This document shows, one piece after another, positions 45,195 to 56,300 of a stretch of 64,000 nt of DNA; positions within the stretch are counted from its first letter, which is position 1; every line of letters begins with the position of its first letter. The stretch comes from Pyropia haitanensis. Lineage: Eukaryota > Rhodophyta > Bangiophyceae > Bangiales > Bangiaceae. A model generated the notes under the pieces. That model was not told the origin of the DNA. It did not search any database and worked only from the letters and a program-made list of their open reading frames with translations. The stretch is taken from assembly GCA_008729055.1 (NCBI GenBank), contig SDUX01000004.1, forward strand, positions 6,154,559-6,218,558, read 5' to 3'. Made by a program: the position numbers and the translations under genes.

Positions 45195-45762
45195 GGCGGG
45201 GGACGGCGGCTCGAAAACGGAACAGAAAAAAAAACAGAAAAAGGCAAGGTGGGCAGTGGGGGGGGCAGCCAGCGAGGGCAGGGGGGGGAACAACCAGCAG
45301 GGGCAGGGGGGGACAACCAGCGGGGGGTAGGGGAAGGGGCCGTCGAGACGTGCGGTGGGTGTGTGCACCGAGGCGGCCGCGGTGATCGGGGTGTGGCCGA
45401 CGACTCGCGCGACCGCGCGGCCCCACGCGCTGTGGACGGGATCCAGATGGCGGCGGCGATCCGGCGGCGGCCGGCGCTTGATCCGCCCGCCCCGCGCGGC
45501 GGCGGCGGGATCCGCCGCCGCGCGGGGCGCCGCCGCGGCCGCCGCCCAGGCCGGCGGCCACGGCCGTCGCGCGCGACGGGTGCCGCTGCCAACGGCGTGT
45601 GGCCGCCGCGGCCCGGCGCGGGGCGCGCCCGCCGTTGGCGCTGCTTGTGCGCGGATGGGCGCTGTGCCTGGGAGGGGGGGCGCGGGCGGGCGGGCGGGAG
45701 GATGCGCGCGGGTGGGGTGGCGGCGACGCGGCTCGCGACGGCGGGGCTGCGGGCGTGTGCCG
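45195..45762. other. 5' region of the translocator gene
   Basis: 570 bp between two minus-strand genes. A/G-rich near 45220-45340, including repeated GGGGGACAACCAGC(A/G)GGG units at about 45284-45330. It presumably contains the translocator promoter. Confidence 0.45.
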
Positions 45763-47441
45763 TCACGCGGGGCGGGTGGCCCCGCACGGTGGGGGATGGG
45801 AAGCGGGGGGGGGGGGCGCGGGAGACGGCAGCGGGCGGCGGCGGCCCGAGGCGAGCGGCAACACCGAGCCGCGCCGCGCCGGCCGAGGCCGCCGGCGGCC
45901 CGCTGACGGCCCGCCCGGCGCGGGCGGCGCGCCCACAACGGACGCCCGCACAAGCGTCCACGCTGCCCGCCCCACCGTCACGCGGCGGGGCGCCGGTAGG
46001 GGCGGCGCGGCGGCCGCGATGAGCGTATCCAGGAGCGGCGCCCAGTCGGCGTGCTCCCGGGCGAGCGCCTCGAGGGAGCCCACGCGGAGCACCCCTCCGT
46101 CCAGCGCCGTCAGCAGCACTGGCGCCCACGCGCACAGCGTCACGGCGGCACGGTGCGCGACGCGGAGGTGCCGCGGGCGTAGCTGCAGCGGCCACGACGG
46201 GATGGCCGGCGCGTCCAGGCGCAGCGCCGGGTGGGTCAGGCGTGGCAGCCTCCCCAGCGGATGCCGCGGCCCGCGGGACGGCTCGGGCGCCGCCAGCGTC
46301 AGCGTGGGCAGCGCCGCCACGTCGACGGGCCCCTCGAGCAGCCGCACCACAAACGCGGGCGCGCACGGGGGCGTGCACTCCAAGACGAGCTGCCCCGGCA
46401 GGGCCGCGGCGGCGTCGAAAAAAAGTCGGCACGGAAGGGCAGCAGGGTGCCGTTCCGTGGGCGGCCGACGGCCGGCGGGCGCGGCCGGCGGCCCCGCGGC
46501 AGGAGGGGCAGGCCAGAGCCGCCGCCGCCGCCGCCGTCGGTGGCTGCGTCGTCTGTCCACCACTCGGGCGTCGACAGCCGCGGGAGCGCCGGCGGGAGCG
46601 GCCACGCCCCCCACACCGCGTCGTCGTCCAGCCCGTCCTCCCCGTGTAGCCTTGAGCACTCGAGTGCGGGGCACGACGCCGCCACCGCGGCGGCTCCCGC
46701 TGGCGTCAGCCTGCACGGCAGCGCCAACGACGTCAGCGCGGGTAGGGTGCCGGCATCGGTCAACCGCGACGCAACCGACCGCACCTCGTCGGTGCACCAC
46801 CCGTTGATCGCGGCGGCGGCGCCGGCGGTAGTCACGTGCAGGTCCTCGAGTGACCGCCGCTGGCGGGCCAGCACCGCCGCGGCGCCACGGGCGTGGCCGT
46901 CGTCAACGCAGAGCACAGTGTGGAGGTGCAGCCGCCGCAGGGGCACCGCGCAGGTCGGTGGCGCGGCGGCCAAGGCGGAAACCGTCGCACCATGGGCAGG
47001 CAGCGAGCGGATGGGCAGGTGCGCCAGGGCGACGAGCAGGGCGTCCCACCAGAGGCGGAAGGAGCCCAGCGCGCCCGCCTCATGAGGCGCCTGCCCGGTC
47101 ACGTCGTACAGAGCCACGTCTTGCACGTGGTGGACACGGCTGATACAGGCGCACAGCAACGCCAGCCGCCGCGCCGTTTGCTGACCTGGCGTCAAGGCCA
47201 GCCCCTCCCCAGTCGAGCTGAGCGCGCCTCCGTACTGACCGCCAACAAAGTCCGTGCGCCGGATCGACAGCCGCTCCACGGAGTGGGAACCAACCGTGGC
47301 CAACCGCCGGCAGGTCAGTAGCAGCGGCAGCAGCGCGTGCAGCGCGGGCCGCCCATCGCTGAGACTGTCTTCCTCGAGCCGCTCCATCCGGCGTGCCACG
47401 ACAAACAGCAGCGCGTCTGGCAGGTCCAGCAGGCCCGCCAC
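45763..47441 (-). CDS. F-box-like protein with leucine-rich C-terminus, apparent frameshift
   Basis: The frame from 47441 starts with an F-box-like segment, GLLDLPDALLFVVARRMERL...LLLTCRRLATVG. Leu-rich stretches in which charged and Leu residues alternate follow (LRRLHLHTVL, LPALTSLALPC), typical of F-box/LRR substrate adaptors of SCF ubiquitin ligases. At 46418-46424 a run of seven A (T on the coding strand) interrupts: one more base would continue the frame as ADFFFDAAAALPGQLVLEC... to a stop at 45763. Without it the frame ends at 46299. No ATG lies at the 5' end (the frame begins after a possible acceptor CACAG at about 47453), so a first exon is probably missing from my model. Neither partner nor target can be inferred. 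Confidence 0.55.
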
Positions 47442-48866
47442 TTGCTCGGCACTCTGTGACAGCCGCGCGTCCGCGGTGGCGCCACGGGTGGGCGCCCGCC
47501 GCTCGGCCGGCGACTTGCCCTCCTTGGGCGTTGGCCGGGCGGCCGCGGGTGGGCCCGTCGGGGCACATCACAGGCGGACGGCTTTGGGAATGGGATTTGT
47601 GGGGGTGGAGGGACCCGGGCGCCCCCATGGGACACCCGCCGCGCCCCCACAGAGACGACGACCACCCACGGGCCTCCGTCCAGGTCGAGCCGCGCTCCGG
47701 CCGGCGGCAATGCGGGCGGTGCGGGCGTCGCCAATTGAACCGGCAGCTTGCGACTATCCAACCGTGACGGCAGGAGGGAGGTACACCAAGGAGAACAAAC
47801 CGAAACGTCCAGCAGGGAGGGCGGGGGGGCGGTGCGCGGGGGTTGCTGGCAGGCCAGGGGAGGGCGCTCGCCCAAGAGGGAGTGAGCGGCCGGGGCTGAC
47901 GCTTGTCGCCGAGGCGCACTGCTGCGGTGCTTCGGTGGCGGCGCGGCCACGCCCAGGCAGTTGTGTGTTGCGTTGTGAGCTGCGACTCGGCAGGGTGGTG
48001 CGGTGGCGATGGGACGGCAAAGCGAAAGTCCAGGCAGCGGCCGCGTATCACTCGGCCACGAGCACGCCTGGAAAGCGCCCGACGCACTTGCTCCAACCTA
48101 ACACGAAAATCCAGATTGAATTCAAATTTTGAAATCAAAAACACATGGAGGATACCAATCAGGGGGGAGCGCGGTAGCAACGCCGCGACGGCCGCTTCGA
48201 ACAAGACCACAATACGTGTCAGCAGAGGGCAGGGAGGTAGATGCGCGGGCAGTTCGCACTGGCGACGAAGGCGGCGGCGAAGTGGACAGACAAGCTCGAC
48301 GCGCCTGGTAATGCAGTCGACGCGTCCGTGCGGCGCGCGGACGCGGTTCCTGCCGGGGAGCTCAGGTTGAAGGCGGTGGCGAGCTCACCCGTGGCGGAGC
48401 AGCTCGTGTACTGCCACGTACCTCAAGCGACGGTCGAGTACAAAGGCACTCCTGTTGCGAGCTTGGCTGGCAAACAGGTGCTCGTCGACCGCGAGAGCTC
48501 TCAATTAGGCGTGTTGAAAGCTATTCGCACTTCCGAACCTTACTATCCAGGTGGGGGACTCTCCATGCAGACGGGCATTCCTCGTTATCTTCCCACACTT
48601 TCGCGACGTACTCGCTCAGATTGTGCAGCACACAAGTCATTGACCGCGGGACAATAGATGGTGTCAGCACAAGTCCATCATGATCCAGGCTGACGACCAG
48701 AGACGTTGATCCCAGGCGGTCACAGCATCGACTTGTCGTAGAAGGGCGTCGTTCTCGCACTGGTGCGCCACTACGCGCTCTGGTTCCGGTCGAAACCGTC
48801 CTGTGAACACTTTTTCTGCTTGCACTCCCTTGTGTCTGCCGTGTCTGTCGTCTCCCGGCTGCCGTC
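47442..48866. other. Divergent intergenic region; one unassigned frame
   Basis: 1.4 kb between the F-box-like gene (minus) and cyclophilin (plus). The 48100-48870 part has lower GC. An ATG frame of 138 codons at 48241-48657 is not compositionally biased, but I recognise nothing in it and it has no conserved motif. Confidence 0.4.
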
Positions 48867-50112
48867 ATGGCTCGCTTTGGGCGTGTGGCTCTGTGTGTCG
48901 GCCTGCTCGTCGCGGCTTTGGCGGCGAGCGCGCCCGCGGCGGTGGCGGCAAAGAAGGGTCCCAAGGTCACCTCGCACGTCTTTTTTGATGTGAGCATTGG
49001 CGGCGAGGCCGCTGGCCGCATCGTACTGGGCCTGTTTGGGAGCACCACGCCCAAGACGGCTGACAACTTTTTGCAGCTGGCGCTCCACTCGAAGGGTTTT
49101 GGCTACAAGGGCTCGAGCTTCCACCGCGTCATCCCGGGTACGTCGGCGGGTGGGCTACCATGCGGGTGAGCGGGGACTTGTGTGTGCCTGGCAGTGTGCG
49201 CTCGTAGCGTTGGAAGCGGGTGGGCTGCGGTCTGTGCTTTGCAGCTGAGGACTCACATGGCTGTTTTCATTTGTGCTTTCCCCGCGTGCTTGTCTGCATC
49301 CACTGTTCTCCTTGGCCGCGTCGTTCCATGTCCGTGCTATACCACACTTTGCAGGCTTCATGCTGCAGGTACGGATGTGGCACACCTTCATCGTGTTCTT
49401 TCTTCTGTGCCTTGCGCGTCACGTTGGGGGATTGTCATGGTTGCCGCTGAGGCACACGGCCGTGTACACTCAGGAACTGACTGGATTCTGGTCGTTGCTG
49501 TGTCTCTTTTCTTCTTTGCCTCGCCATTGCTGTGGCCGTGCGTATGTCATTGACTTGTACAGGGTGGTGACTTTACAAACGGCGATGGCACCGGCGGTAA
49601 GAGCATCTACGGCGAGAAGTTTGATGTACGTTGTCCAGAAGTGACCACCTCTTTGGGAGATTATCTGGTCTTGTGTCCGAGGCATGAGGGGTCCTGTCAA
49701 GAGAGGTGACAACCTCACCCCGTGGTTCATTCTAACTCGTCTGTTTGGTGCGTGTTCAGCGCACATGCTCCGCCCACCTTGTGTCTGTATCGCGTCCTCC
49801 AAACTCTTCTGTCTCCTTTGTTGAACGGCCGCATAGGATGAGAACTTCAAGATCAAGCACAGCAAGGCCTACCTGCTTTCCATGGCCAACGCCGGCCCTG
49901 GCACGAACGGCTCGCAATTTTTCATCACCCTGGCGCCGACCGCGTGGCTGGACGGCCGCCATGTGGTTTTCGGGGCGGTCGTGTCTGGGGAGGACGTGGT
50001 CCGTAAGATCGAGGCCAACCCGACCGGTGCGAGCGACAAGCCCAAGAAGGCTGTCGTCATTGAGGATAGCGGCAGTGTGGACCTCCCTGAGCCGTACAAC
50101 ATCGAATTGTGA
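48867..50112 (+). CDS. Secretory-pathway cyclophilin (peptidyl-prolyl cis-trans isomerase)
   Basis: Four exons: 48867-49137, 49355-49368 (14 nt), 49563-49625 and 49837-50112. The three introns are 217, 194 and 211 nt. Joined they give 207 residues. Signal peptide [20 protein letters not shown] (1-28), then the cyclophilin fold with [53 protein letters not shown] and [12 protein letters not shown]. The catalytic Arg (FHR), Gln and the drug-contact Trp are present, so it should be active. It resembles cyclophilin B/ER forms, but the C-terminus PEPYNIEL is not a canonical K/HDEL signal. The tiny second exon supplies exactly the invariant GFMLQ residues, which makes the splice model secure. Confidence 0.95.
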
Positions 50113-50675
50113 TAGGAGACCGTTTTCTGTGGTCGTGCAGCTTGGTGTGACTCTGGGGGGTGGGGGTAGGGACGGGCAGCTCACTTGACCCCACAGCCTG
50201 CTTGTGCGTGCCCCCGACTGCTCTTGTTCTTGTTTTGCAAAGTGGCCGCGCTTGTCAGCAGTCCTGCCCCTCCTCTTGCTCTTGTACTGGTCTTCGTCGT
50301 TATTCTAGACCCTGGCTGTCGACCCCATCCGCCCGTACCAGTTCCTCCCCTCTGGTGGCGCTCGGTCGCCAACACCTGGCCGCCCAACCAGCATGCTGCC
50401 TCTGTTCAATGACGTGTTCCCTGTCCGTCCAGGTCGACCTCCAGGGAAGCTCGTAGACGGAAGCAGACGGTACTGCCGCCAGGTGACATGTCTACGCGAA
50501 CAACGCTGATGAAGAATAACCCCGGCGGGAACAAGGAAAGTGGAATAGGCGCACTCTGTACCTCTGTCACAGACGGATTGTACAGTGGTGGTACGGCACC
50601 GACCCGCATTCCCAGGCTTGCGATGCTGTCTAGGCCGGGACCGCTGGGGAGCGACAAAAAAAACCAAAAAAATCC
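50113..50675. other. Spacer between convergent cyclophilin and TyrRS genes
   Basis: 560 bp with T-rich sequence after the cyclophilin stop and an A-rich patch at 50657-50671 (T-rich on the TyrRS strand). It likely contains both 3' UTRs. No coding signal was seen. Confidence 0.5.
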
Positions 50676-51986
50676 CTACGCACTTCCTGCCGCAGCTGCC
50701 TCAACGTCTGGAGCACGAGCAACGGAGCGGGTAACCTTGTAGCTCTTGACCTGCTTCAGCAACGCCTTTGCCTTGGGGTTGTTGGTGAAGTGGTCGCGTA
50801 CTGGTTGCAACAGGGCGTTGATAGCCTTGCTCAGCGCCGGCTTGAGGTCACCGGGGTGGAGCTCCCCCGCGGCAAAAGCCGCCTCCAGCGTATCTGCGTC
50901 CTCGTAGGTAACGTTCCCACCATTCTCCTCCTTCCGGAGGATGGTTAGAGACCCCGACGCCGGGATCACCAGGTGCCGTACATACGCCAAGCAAGGGTTG
51001 CCCTGGACCTCCTTCTCAGGGCAAAACGCCTTCTTGATCTTGGAGTTGACATCCGCGGCCGTGTCCTCCATCCACAGGGCCGATTCCGGGTCGGACTTGG
51101 ACATCTTGTCTTGGCCGGCTTTGAGGCCGGGCAGCATCACGTGCGACAGCACCACCGGCTTGTGAGCAATCTTGGGGCGAGTGGCGTCGCAGTACTCGCG
51201 GGCCAGCATGTTGACCTTGAGCTGGTCCGTCCCCAGCTGGCAGATATCCGCCTTGAGGAAGAACACGTCCGCCGCCTGCATGCACGGGTAGAGTACCTGG
51301 GCAGCAGAGAGGTTGTCGTTTTCTTGGCGCCCCATGATCGGACCACACCGCTTGATGCGCGCCAACGAGTTGAGCCGCGCCACGTCCATCACGCGACGCC
51401 AGTACTCATCAGGGGCCGAGTTGATGCTGTCCGACGCCCACATGAAACGGACATGGTCCATATCCATCCCGGACGCCTTCCATACCTCGATAAAGTACTC
51501 ACCAACGACGCGGATCTTCTTCAGGTCCCCGCCAAGCTTGTCGTTCAGCGCTGCAAACCAGTCTGCCACCCAGAACACAAAGTCGCAGCCGGAAGAGGTG
51601 AGCTTGTTCACATTGACCGCCTTTTGGATGCCCTGAGCAATGTGCATGCGTCCAGATGGCTCAAACCCATCATAGCAGAGCGGCCGCCGACCAGTGGTGG
51701 AGGTGTGGGTCAGAAGGGCGCGCAGCTCCGACTCCTCAATGCACCGCTCACCAACTGAGAGGATGCGAGCGAGGCGGGTCTCCAGGTCGGCGCTGGCGGG
51801 TGCTGCCGCAGAACCAGAAGAGGTGGCTGCGGCGAGAGGTGCATCTAAAGCTGCTGCCCCTGATGGCGCCGACGCTGCGCTCGCTCCCGAGCCAGAGCCC
51901 GGTGCGCTGGTCGTCGCGGCAGTGTTGTCGTCCACGGCCATGGCACCAAGTGCTTGAGCTGCCGCCTGAGCAGCGTCGTCGGCCAT
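50676..51986 (-). CDS. Tyrosyl-tRNA synthetase, eukaryotic/archaeal type
   Basis: Class I aminoacyl-tRNA synthetase charging tRNA-Tyr. The 436-residue protein has an Ala/Ser-rich N-tail (1-65), then YDGFEPSGRMHIAQG (106-119), the HIGH-equivalent site. FWVADWFAALNDKLGGD, MGRQENDNLSAAQVLYPCMQAADVFFL, LGTDQLKVNMLAREY and the KMSKS loop GQDKMSKSDPESA (291-303) follow, then the C-terminal part typical of cytosolic TyrRS. No EMAP-II domain is attached. I use the ATG at 51986, which gives a clean N-tail. The frame is open to 52274, so a longer, possibly organelle-targeted form cannot be excluded. It is divergent from TLP18.3 with 484 bp between the starts. Confidence 0.95.
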   Translation of the reverse strand: MADDAAQAAAQALGAMAVDDNTAATTSAPGSGSGASAASAPSGAAALDAPLAAATSSGSAAAPASADLETRLARILSVGERCIEESELRALLTHTSTTGRRPLCYDGFEPSGRMHIAQGIQKAVNVNKLTSSGCDFVFWVADWFAALNDKLGGDLKKIRVVGEYFIEVWKASGMDMDHVRFMWASDSINSAPDEYWRRVMDVARLNSLARIKRCGPIMGRQENDNLSAAQVLYPCMQAADVFFLKADICQLGTDQLKVNMLAREYCDATRPKIAHKPVVLSHVMLPGLKAGQDKMSKSDPESALWMEDTAADVNSKIKKAFCPEKEVQGNPCLAYVRHLVIPASGSLTILRKEENGGNVTYEDADTLEAAFAAGELHPGDLKPALSKAINALLQPVRDHFTNNPKAKALLKQVKSYKVTRSVARAPDVEAAAAGSA

Positions 51987-52470
51987 GGACGGTCTGACCG
52001 CCAGTCCAAATGCTGCCTCAAAAGTGGCAGAAAAAGGGTACGGACACAACCAAGGGTGCGCAGGGCAGGCACTTGGTCGCTGCCACTGCTGATGATGAGC
52101 TGTGATGACGTCGATCGACGACGTTCTTGGTACGAGTCGTACCTGGTCAGCTTCAGGGGGGCTACCTCCTACGTGTGTGGCGTGATAAGTAGGATTGTGT
52201 TCCATGCCTTGGTTCATTACGACAAATTTGGTTCTCTCCGGGATCGAGATCTCGGGGATGCGCGACCCCACCAATCACTCTTGCGCTGCCCGTATCGTCT
52301 TTACCATCCACCATCGTGACCCCAAGCGACCACCCCTGCCACGTCCGGACGTTTCTGCAACTCTTAGCGGCTGCTGCGTCCACCTCTTGGTCTGAGGTCG
52401 TTCATCTTCGTTGGTGTTTTTTGTTGCCGCTTTTCGGCGCCTGCCATCGACTACGCGCTGTCTGCCCGCC
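51987..52470. promoter_or_regulatory. Shared divergent promoter region of TyrRS and TLP18.3
   Basis: 484 bp between two head-to-head start codons; lower GC than the neighbours. No TATA box is obvious on either strand. Both 5' UTRs must lie here. Confidence 0.5.
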
Positions 52471-54351
52471 ATGGCGGCCTTTGTCCCTGCGCCGCTGGCC
52501 AGGTCGACCTCGTTTGGTGCTCGGCGGTCAGGCCTGTGTAGCCGGCGGGGGCCGTCGGCATCGCCGCTGGCTGTGCCAGTGCGCATGCGTCATGGGTCCC
52601 AGAATGAGGCGCCGGCCAAGATTCCTGCTTCTTGTACGCTTTGCCCGCTGATGAGGAGACACCCGCCATCTCTCTCGTTTGTTTTTCACCGACACTCTTA
52701 CTTCCACCGCCACGGCTCTCCCCTCCGTCATTCAGGCTCTCTGTAGCTGTCTTGCTGCAGGTAGCGCCACCACCCCACTTGAGCTACTTTGCATGAGCTT
52801 CTTGTGCTAACATTCCCATCCTTGTCGCGTGCACCATCTGGCGCTCTGCCGCTGCCGTGCCTGGTCTGGCGTGCACCGGGCTTTCCTGCTGTCGGCCCTC
52901 TGTTTGTTGCGACACCTCTCCTTGTCATCCCGGTACGCAGTGCGCTCGCTGGCCACGACTGTGACCGACCGTGCCGTTGCAGACACCAAACTTCTTGCCT
53001 CTGCTCTTCCCCCTGCTGTCGCCGCCACGGCCATGGCCCTTGCGCTGCTGACGACGGTGACGACGGCGGACATGGCGCGGGCCGAGTTCCCTGACACCCC
53101 CCCCGCCGCAGTCTTCTTTGATGAGGCCAACGTGGTGCCGGCCGCGTCCGAGTCTCAGATTGTGAAGAGCCTCACCAAGCTGGGCGACTCGTCGGGCCTG
53201 ACGGTTCGCTTTGTGATGGTGCGCGCGATGCCGTACGGGACGCTACCGCAGGATTATGCGGAGGAGCTGTTCAGTGATTGGGGGCTGGGCGACAAGGACG
53301 TGCTGTTTGTGGGCGGGTCCAAGGTTGCTCGTGGCGGTACGTGGTCGGCGCGTGTTTGGGTGGTTTTGTTCTGGCCACCGAGGGGTGGACGGCCATGGGC
53401 CACGTTGCGGGGAGCAGAGCCGTGCACGAGAGTGCCCCTCGACTGCTTCCCATCTGCTCTGGTGTGGAGGAAACGTTGCAGCGAGCCCCGGCAGGCTGCT
53501 GGAGCCTGCTCCACGCTGAATGCCTGCTAACTTGTTGCCCTTTTTTTTTGGTTGCTCCTTTCACAAGTCTGCGTGGATCTCCCTTGGTTGTTTGTTGGGA
53601 TGTCTGTGGTTGCAGGCTTGGCGCTGGGGGCGGAAGCGAAGAAGCTGGTGACGCCCGAGATGGTCGAGTCTATCGGTGCAGACACTTTCTCCCTCAAGGC
53701 CATTGAAGCCCAGTACAGCTTGGCCGTTTCGGATGTGATCAACAGGCTGATCCCTATCCTCAACGGACGTACGTGCTGAGCTCTTTTTGCCCTGTCTTGG
53801 CAGCCCGGATGTGCTGTTGCCGTTGTTGAGAGCTACTCATTCCGTAGTGCTGCGTCCAGATGGTCAGCTGTCTTGAGGCCTGCGGCTGACTGACATTTGT
53901 GCTGGCTTCCTTGGCTTTTTTGTGTTCACTGGCTTCCCTCACATGCGTGCTTTCCCCGTGATGTTGTCTGCCGCGTGCAGGTGAGGACCCTGGCCCTCCC
54001 GTTATCGTCCGCGAGGACGCTAGCCCGACCTTCAAGACAAAGAAGGACACAAGCGAGGAGCGCAGCAAGTATTCGACCGTGGTCATTGTGCTGCTTGTCA
54101 TTGCCTGTTTGGTGCCGATGCTCCAGTATTACGTACGTTCCCGTGCCTGTTGGCCTGTCTTTGCACTCGTTTGTCTGTAGCGTCTGAGTGCTTGAGATGT
54201 GATGGCGCGCGCTTTCTTTCTGTGTGGACAATGGACTAACCGCTGGTGCTGATGGTTTTCTTTGGTTTCGGCATGTGTGTTGTACGGTGCCCTGGTCTGG
54301 AATGGTCGATGCCTCCATTCACGCCCGTAGTGGTATGTCAAGGACGACTAA
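52471..54351 (+). CDS. Thylakoid TLP18.3/Psb32-type protein (TPM domain)
   Basis: Five exons: 52471-52633, 52983-53336, 53616-53768, 53981-54132 and 54331-54351 (21 nt). Introns are 349, 279, 212 and 198 nt, all starting GTACG. The product is 280 residues. N-terminal transit sequence (MAAFVPAPLARSTSFGARRS), then a hydrophobic Ala-rich thylakoid-transfer segment ending MARAEF. The TPM domain follows (VFFDEANVV, LTVRFVMVRAMPYG, YAEELFSDWGLGDKDVLFV, VTPEMVESIGADTFSLKAI), and finally a linker and one membrane anchor (STVVIVLLVIACLVPMLQYY-WYVKDD). This order matches plant TLP18.3, which assists photosystem II repair. The first intron's donor (GTACGC at 52634) was chosen partly because it resembles the others. 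Confidence 0.92.
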
Positions 54352-54678
54352 AGACAGGACTGGGAGCTGATGTAGTTGCTTGTGCTCCACGCGCTCTACG
54401 CAAGCGGCTGTCGCTTGCTGCCTGCCTGCCTGCTCGCGTCTGCAGATGGATTGCCTGCCAGACGAGCCGCCTGTGTCCCATTGTCTGGCGGAGTGTTCTG
54501 CTCGGGTCGGCTGGGACTCGTCCATCCTGGGATGTGTGCCGCGCCCTCCTTCGGTAGCGCGTGCGGGTGTGGCTCTGGGCCGTAGTTCTTTCTTCCAATG
54601 TTTCCCCGCATGCGCGAACGTCTCCCCCCAACAAACCATTTTCAACGCACCAATCCGTGGTGGTGGTGGTGGCGCCCC
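54352..54678. other. Short spacer between convergent TLP18.3 and MYG1
   Basis: 327 bp that should hold both 3' UTRs. Nothing else was seen. Confidence 0.5.
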
Positions 54679-56300
54679 TTACAACACCAGTGCCTTCTGC
54701 GCCATAGCCATGACGCCCTCAAAGGTCTTGTTCCCCCCAATGAACCCGCTGGCGTGGACAAAAACACAGCCTTCTATCCCCGACACCTTGTCGAGCTCCG
54801 CGTCCCGCACCCCCCGCCACGCCTCTGGCAGCTTCTTGCGACTATCAAAAGAGTCAGGCGACGGCGGCACCGCCTGGATGCGCCACGACCCCGAGCCCCG
54901 ATCGTCCTGGTACACCACGTACAGGACTTGGCCCTCAGCGCCGGCCGCCCGCTCCGCCGCAAAGAGGTGGGCCTTCCAGGGCGCAAACTGGGTTAGCACC
55001 ACCACCTTGCCGCTGGCATCCGCCTCAAAGCGGGCGCCCAGGGCCGCCGCCACCACCGACCGGGCGGGCAGCCACGACGCCACCACGTCCTCGACCGTCT
55101 CCGCAAACTCCTCCCCCGCCATCGAAGAGGCGGCAAGGAAGCGGCCGGTGGGTCCGCCCCGCGGGTCTTTGCCCTCCGACAGGTCCTCATTCCACCGACC
55201 GTTTAGCCGGGCGACCCGAGCCGACAGGCCCGTCGAGTTCTGGTAGAGCGCCACCGCCGCGGCGGCGCGGGGCGGCGCCGCGGCGTCGCCACCGTCAGCC
55301 GCCGGCGACGCCCCACGTGAGCACGGCGCCGACACGTACTGCGGGATGCCGTTGTCGACCGCGTCCACCGCCTCCACAAACGACTCGTACACCTTGGCGT
55401 ACACGGCAGCCGCGTCAGCGTCGCTGAGGGCGGGCAGCCCCGCGTCCGCCACGATCGCCGCAATCACCTCGGCGCCAAAGTGCTTGTACACGAGACCGGC
55501 AGAGGAGAGCTTGGTCGCCCACACCTTCCCGGGCGTCGTCAGCGTCACGTCAAAGCCACGCTGGTGGTGGTCGTACCGGTGGGTGGCGGGGTCGTACTCG
55601 GCCCCCACGTCAACGACAATGTCGGCAGTGGCGAGCACGTCGGGGTTGCGCGTGCGCGTCAGCGACGCATCCGCGTACCGGGGGAGGCGACGCAGCATAT
55701 AAACAGCAAGAGCCTCGTCACAATCTACAAAAGCAATCGGCGGAAGAGCCACACGGTGTGATGGGAGGAAAAAAGCACAGGCAGTGGTTGCGGCGTTGCG
55801 GAGCCACGTGAGTGTCAGACGTGGGCTCGGAGAGCTGCAAGAGCGGGCCTCCAGTAATCAGAATGGCAAGCAAGTCCGCGGTGAAAGCAGCTGCCTCTTC
55901 CGTACCCAGAACGTGTGCAATGAACCCCACAACCCGTCCACTCCCACCCCCCTCCACAGCCGCGCCGCCGCCGCGGCCACGTACGGAAGGTGCCATCGTG
56001 GGTGGCAATCATCAGCCGCTTTGCCGTGGGCGACGCCTCCGCTGGCGCAGCGGCCGTATCCATCCCGTTGGTCGCCGACGCCATCCGCAACGCGGCGAGG
56101 CCGGGGCGGCCCGCCGGCAGCGCCGCGACGCGGCCGCGCCCAGCCGGGACGCGGCTGGCAGCGAGCCCGGCGGCGGCACGAAACGAAGGGGATGAGGCGG
56201 GAGTGGACGACCAGCAGCGGCTGCCGGCGGTGGGTAGTCGCAACGCAGCTACAGCGGCGGTGGACAAGCCGTGGTGGGCAAAGGCGAGGCGGCGCAGCAT
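54679..56300 (-). CDS. MYG1: MYG1 exonuclease (UPF0160 family), probably mitochondrial
   Basis: Two exons, 55985-56300 and 54679-55724, with a 260-nt intron (GTACGT...TTGTAG) that splits the His codon of the active-site motif IATHDGTF-H-CDEALA. Joined, the protein has 453 residues. Family blocks: VDVGAEYDPATHRYDHHQRGF (the DHH motif), TKLSSAGLVYKHFG, VDAVDNGIPQY, LSARVARLNGRWN, SWLPARSVV, WRIQAVPPSP, PEAWRGVRD and VFVHASGFIGG. MYG1 is a metal-dependent 3'-5' RNA exonuclease acting in mitochondria and nucleus. The first 75 residues (MLRRLAFAHHGLSTAAVAAL...) look like a mitochondrial presequence, and a second in-frame ATG at residue 73 could give a non-imported form. Ala-rich insertion near the middle. 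Confidence 0.95.

Noticed and set aside
48241..48657. 138-codon ATG frame with normal composition
   Set aside because: No family recognised, no motif or clear targeting signal; left as unassigned rather than called a gene.
51987..52274. N-terminal extension of TyrRS
   Set aside because: Open in frame, but it lacks a convincing targeting peptide and the upstream part overlaps the divergent promoter; the internal ATG fits better.
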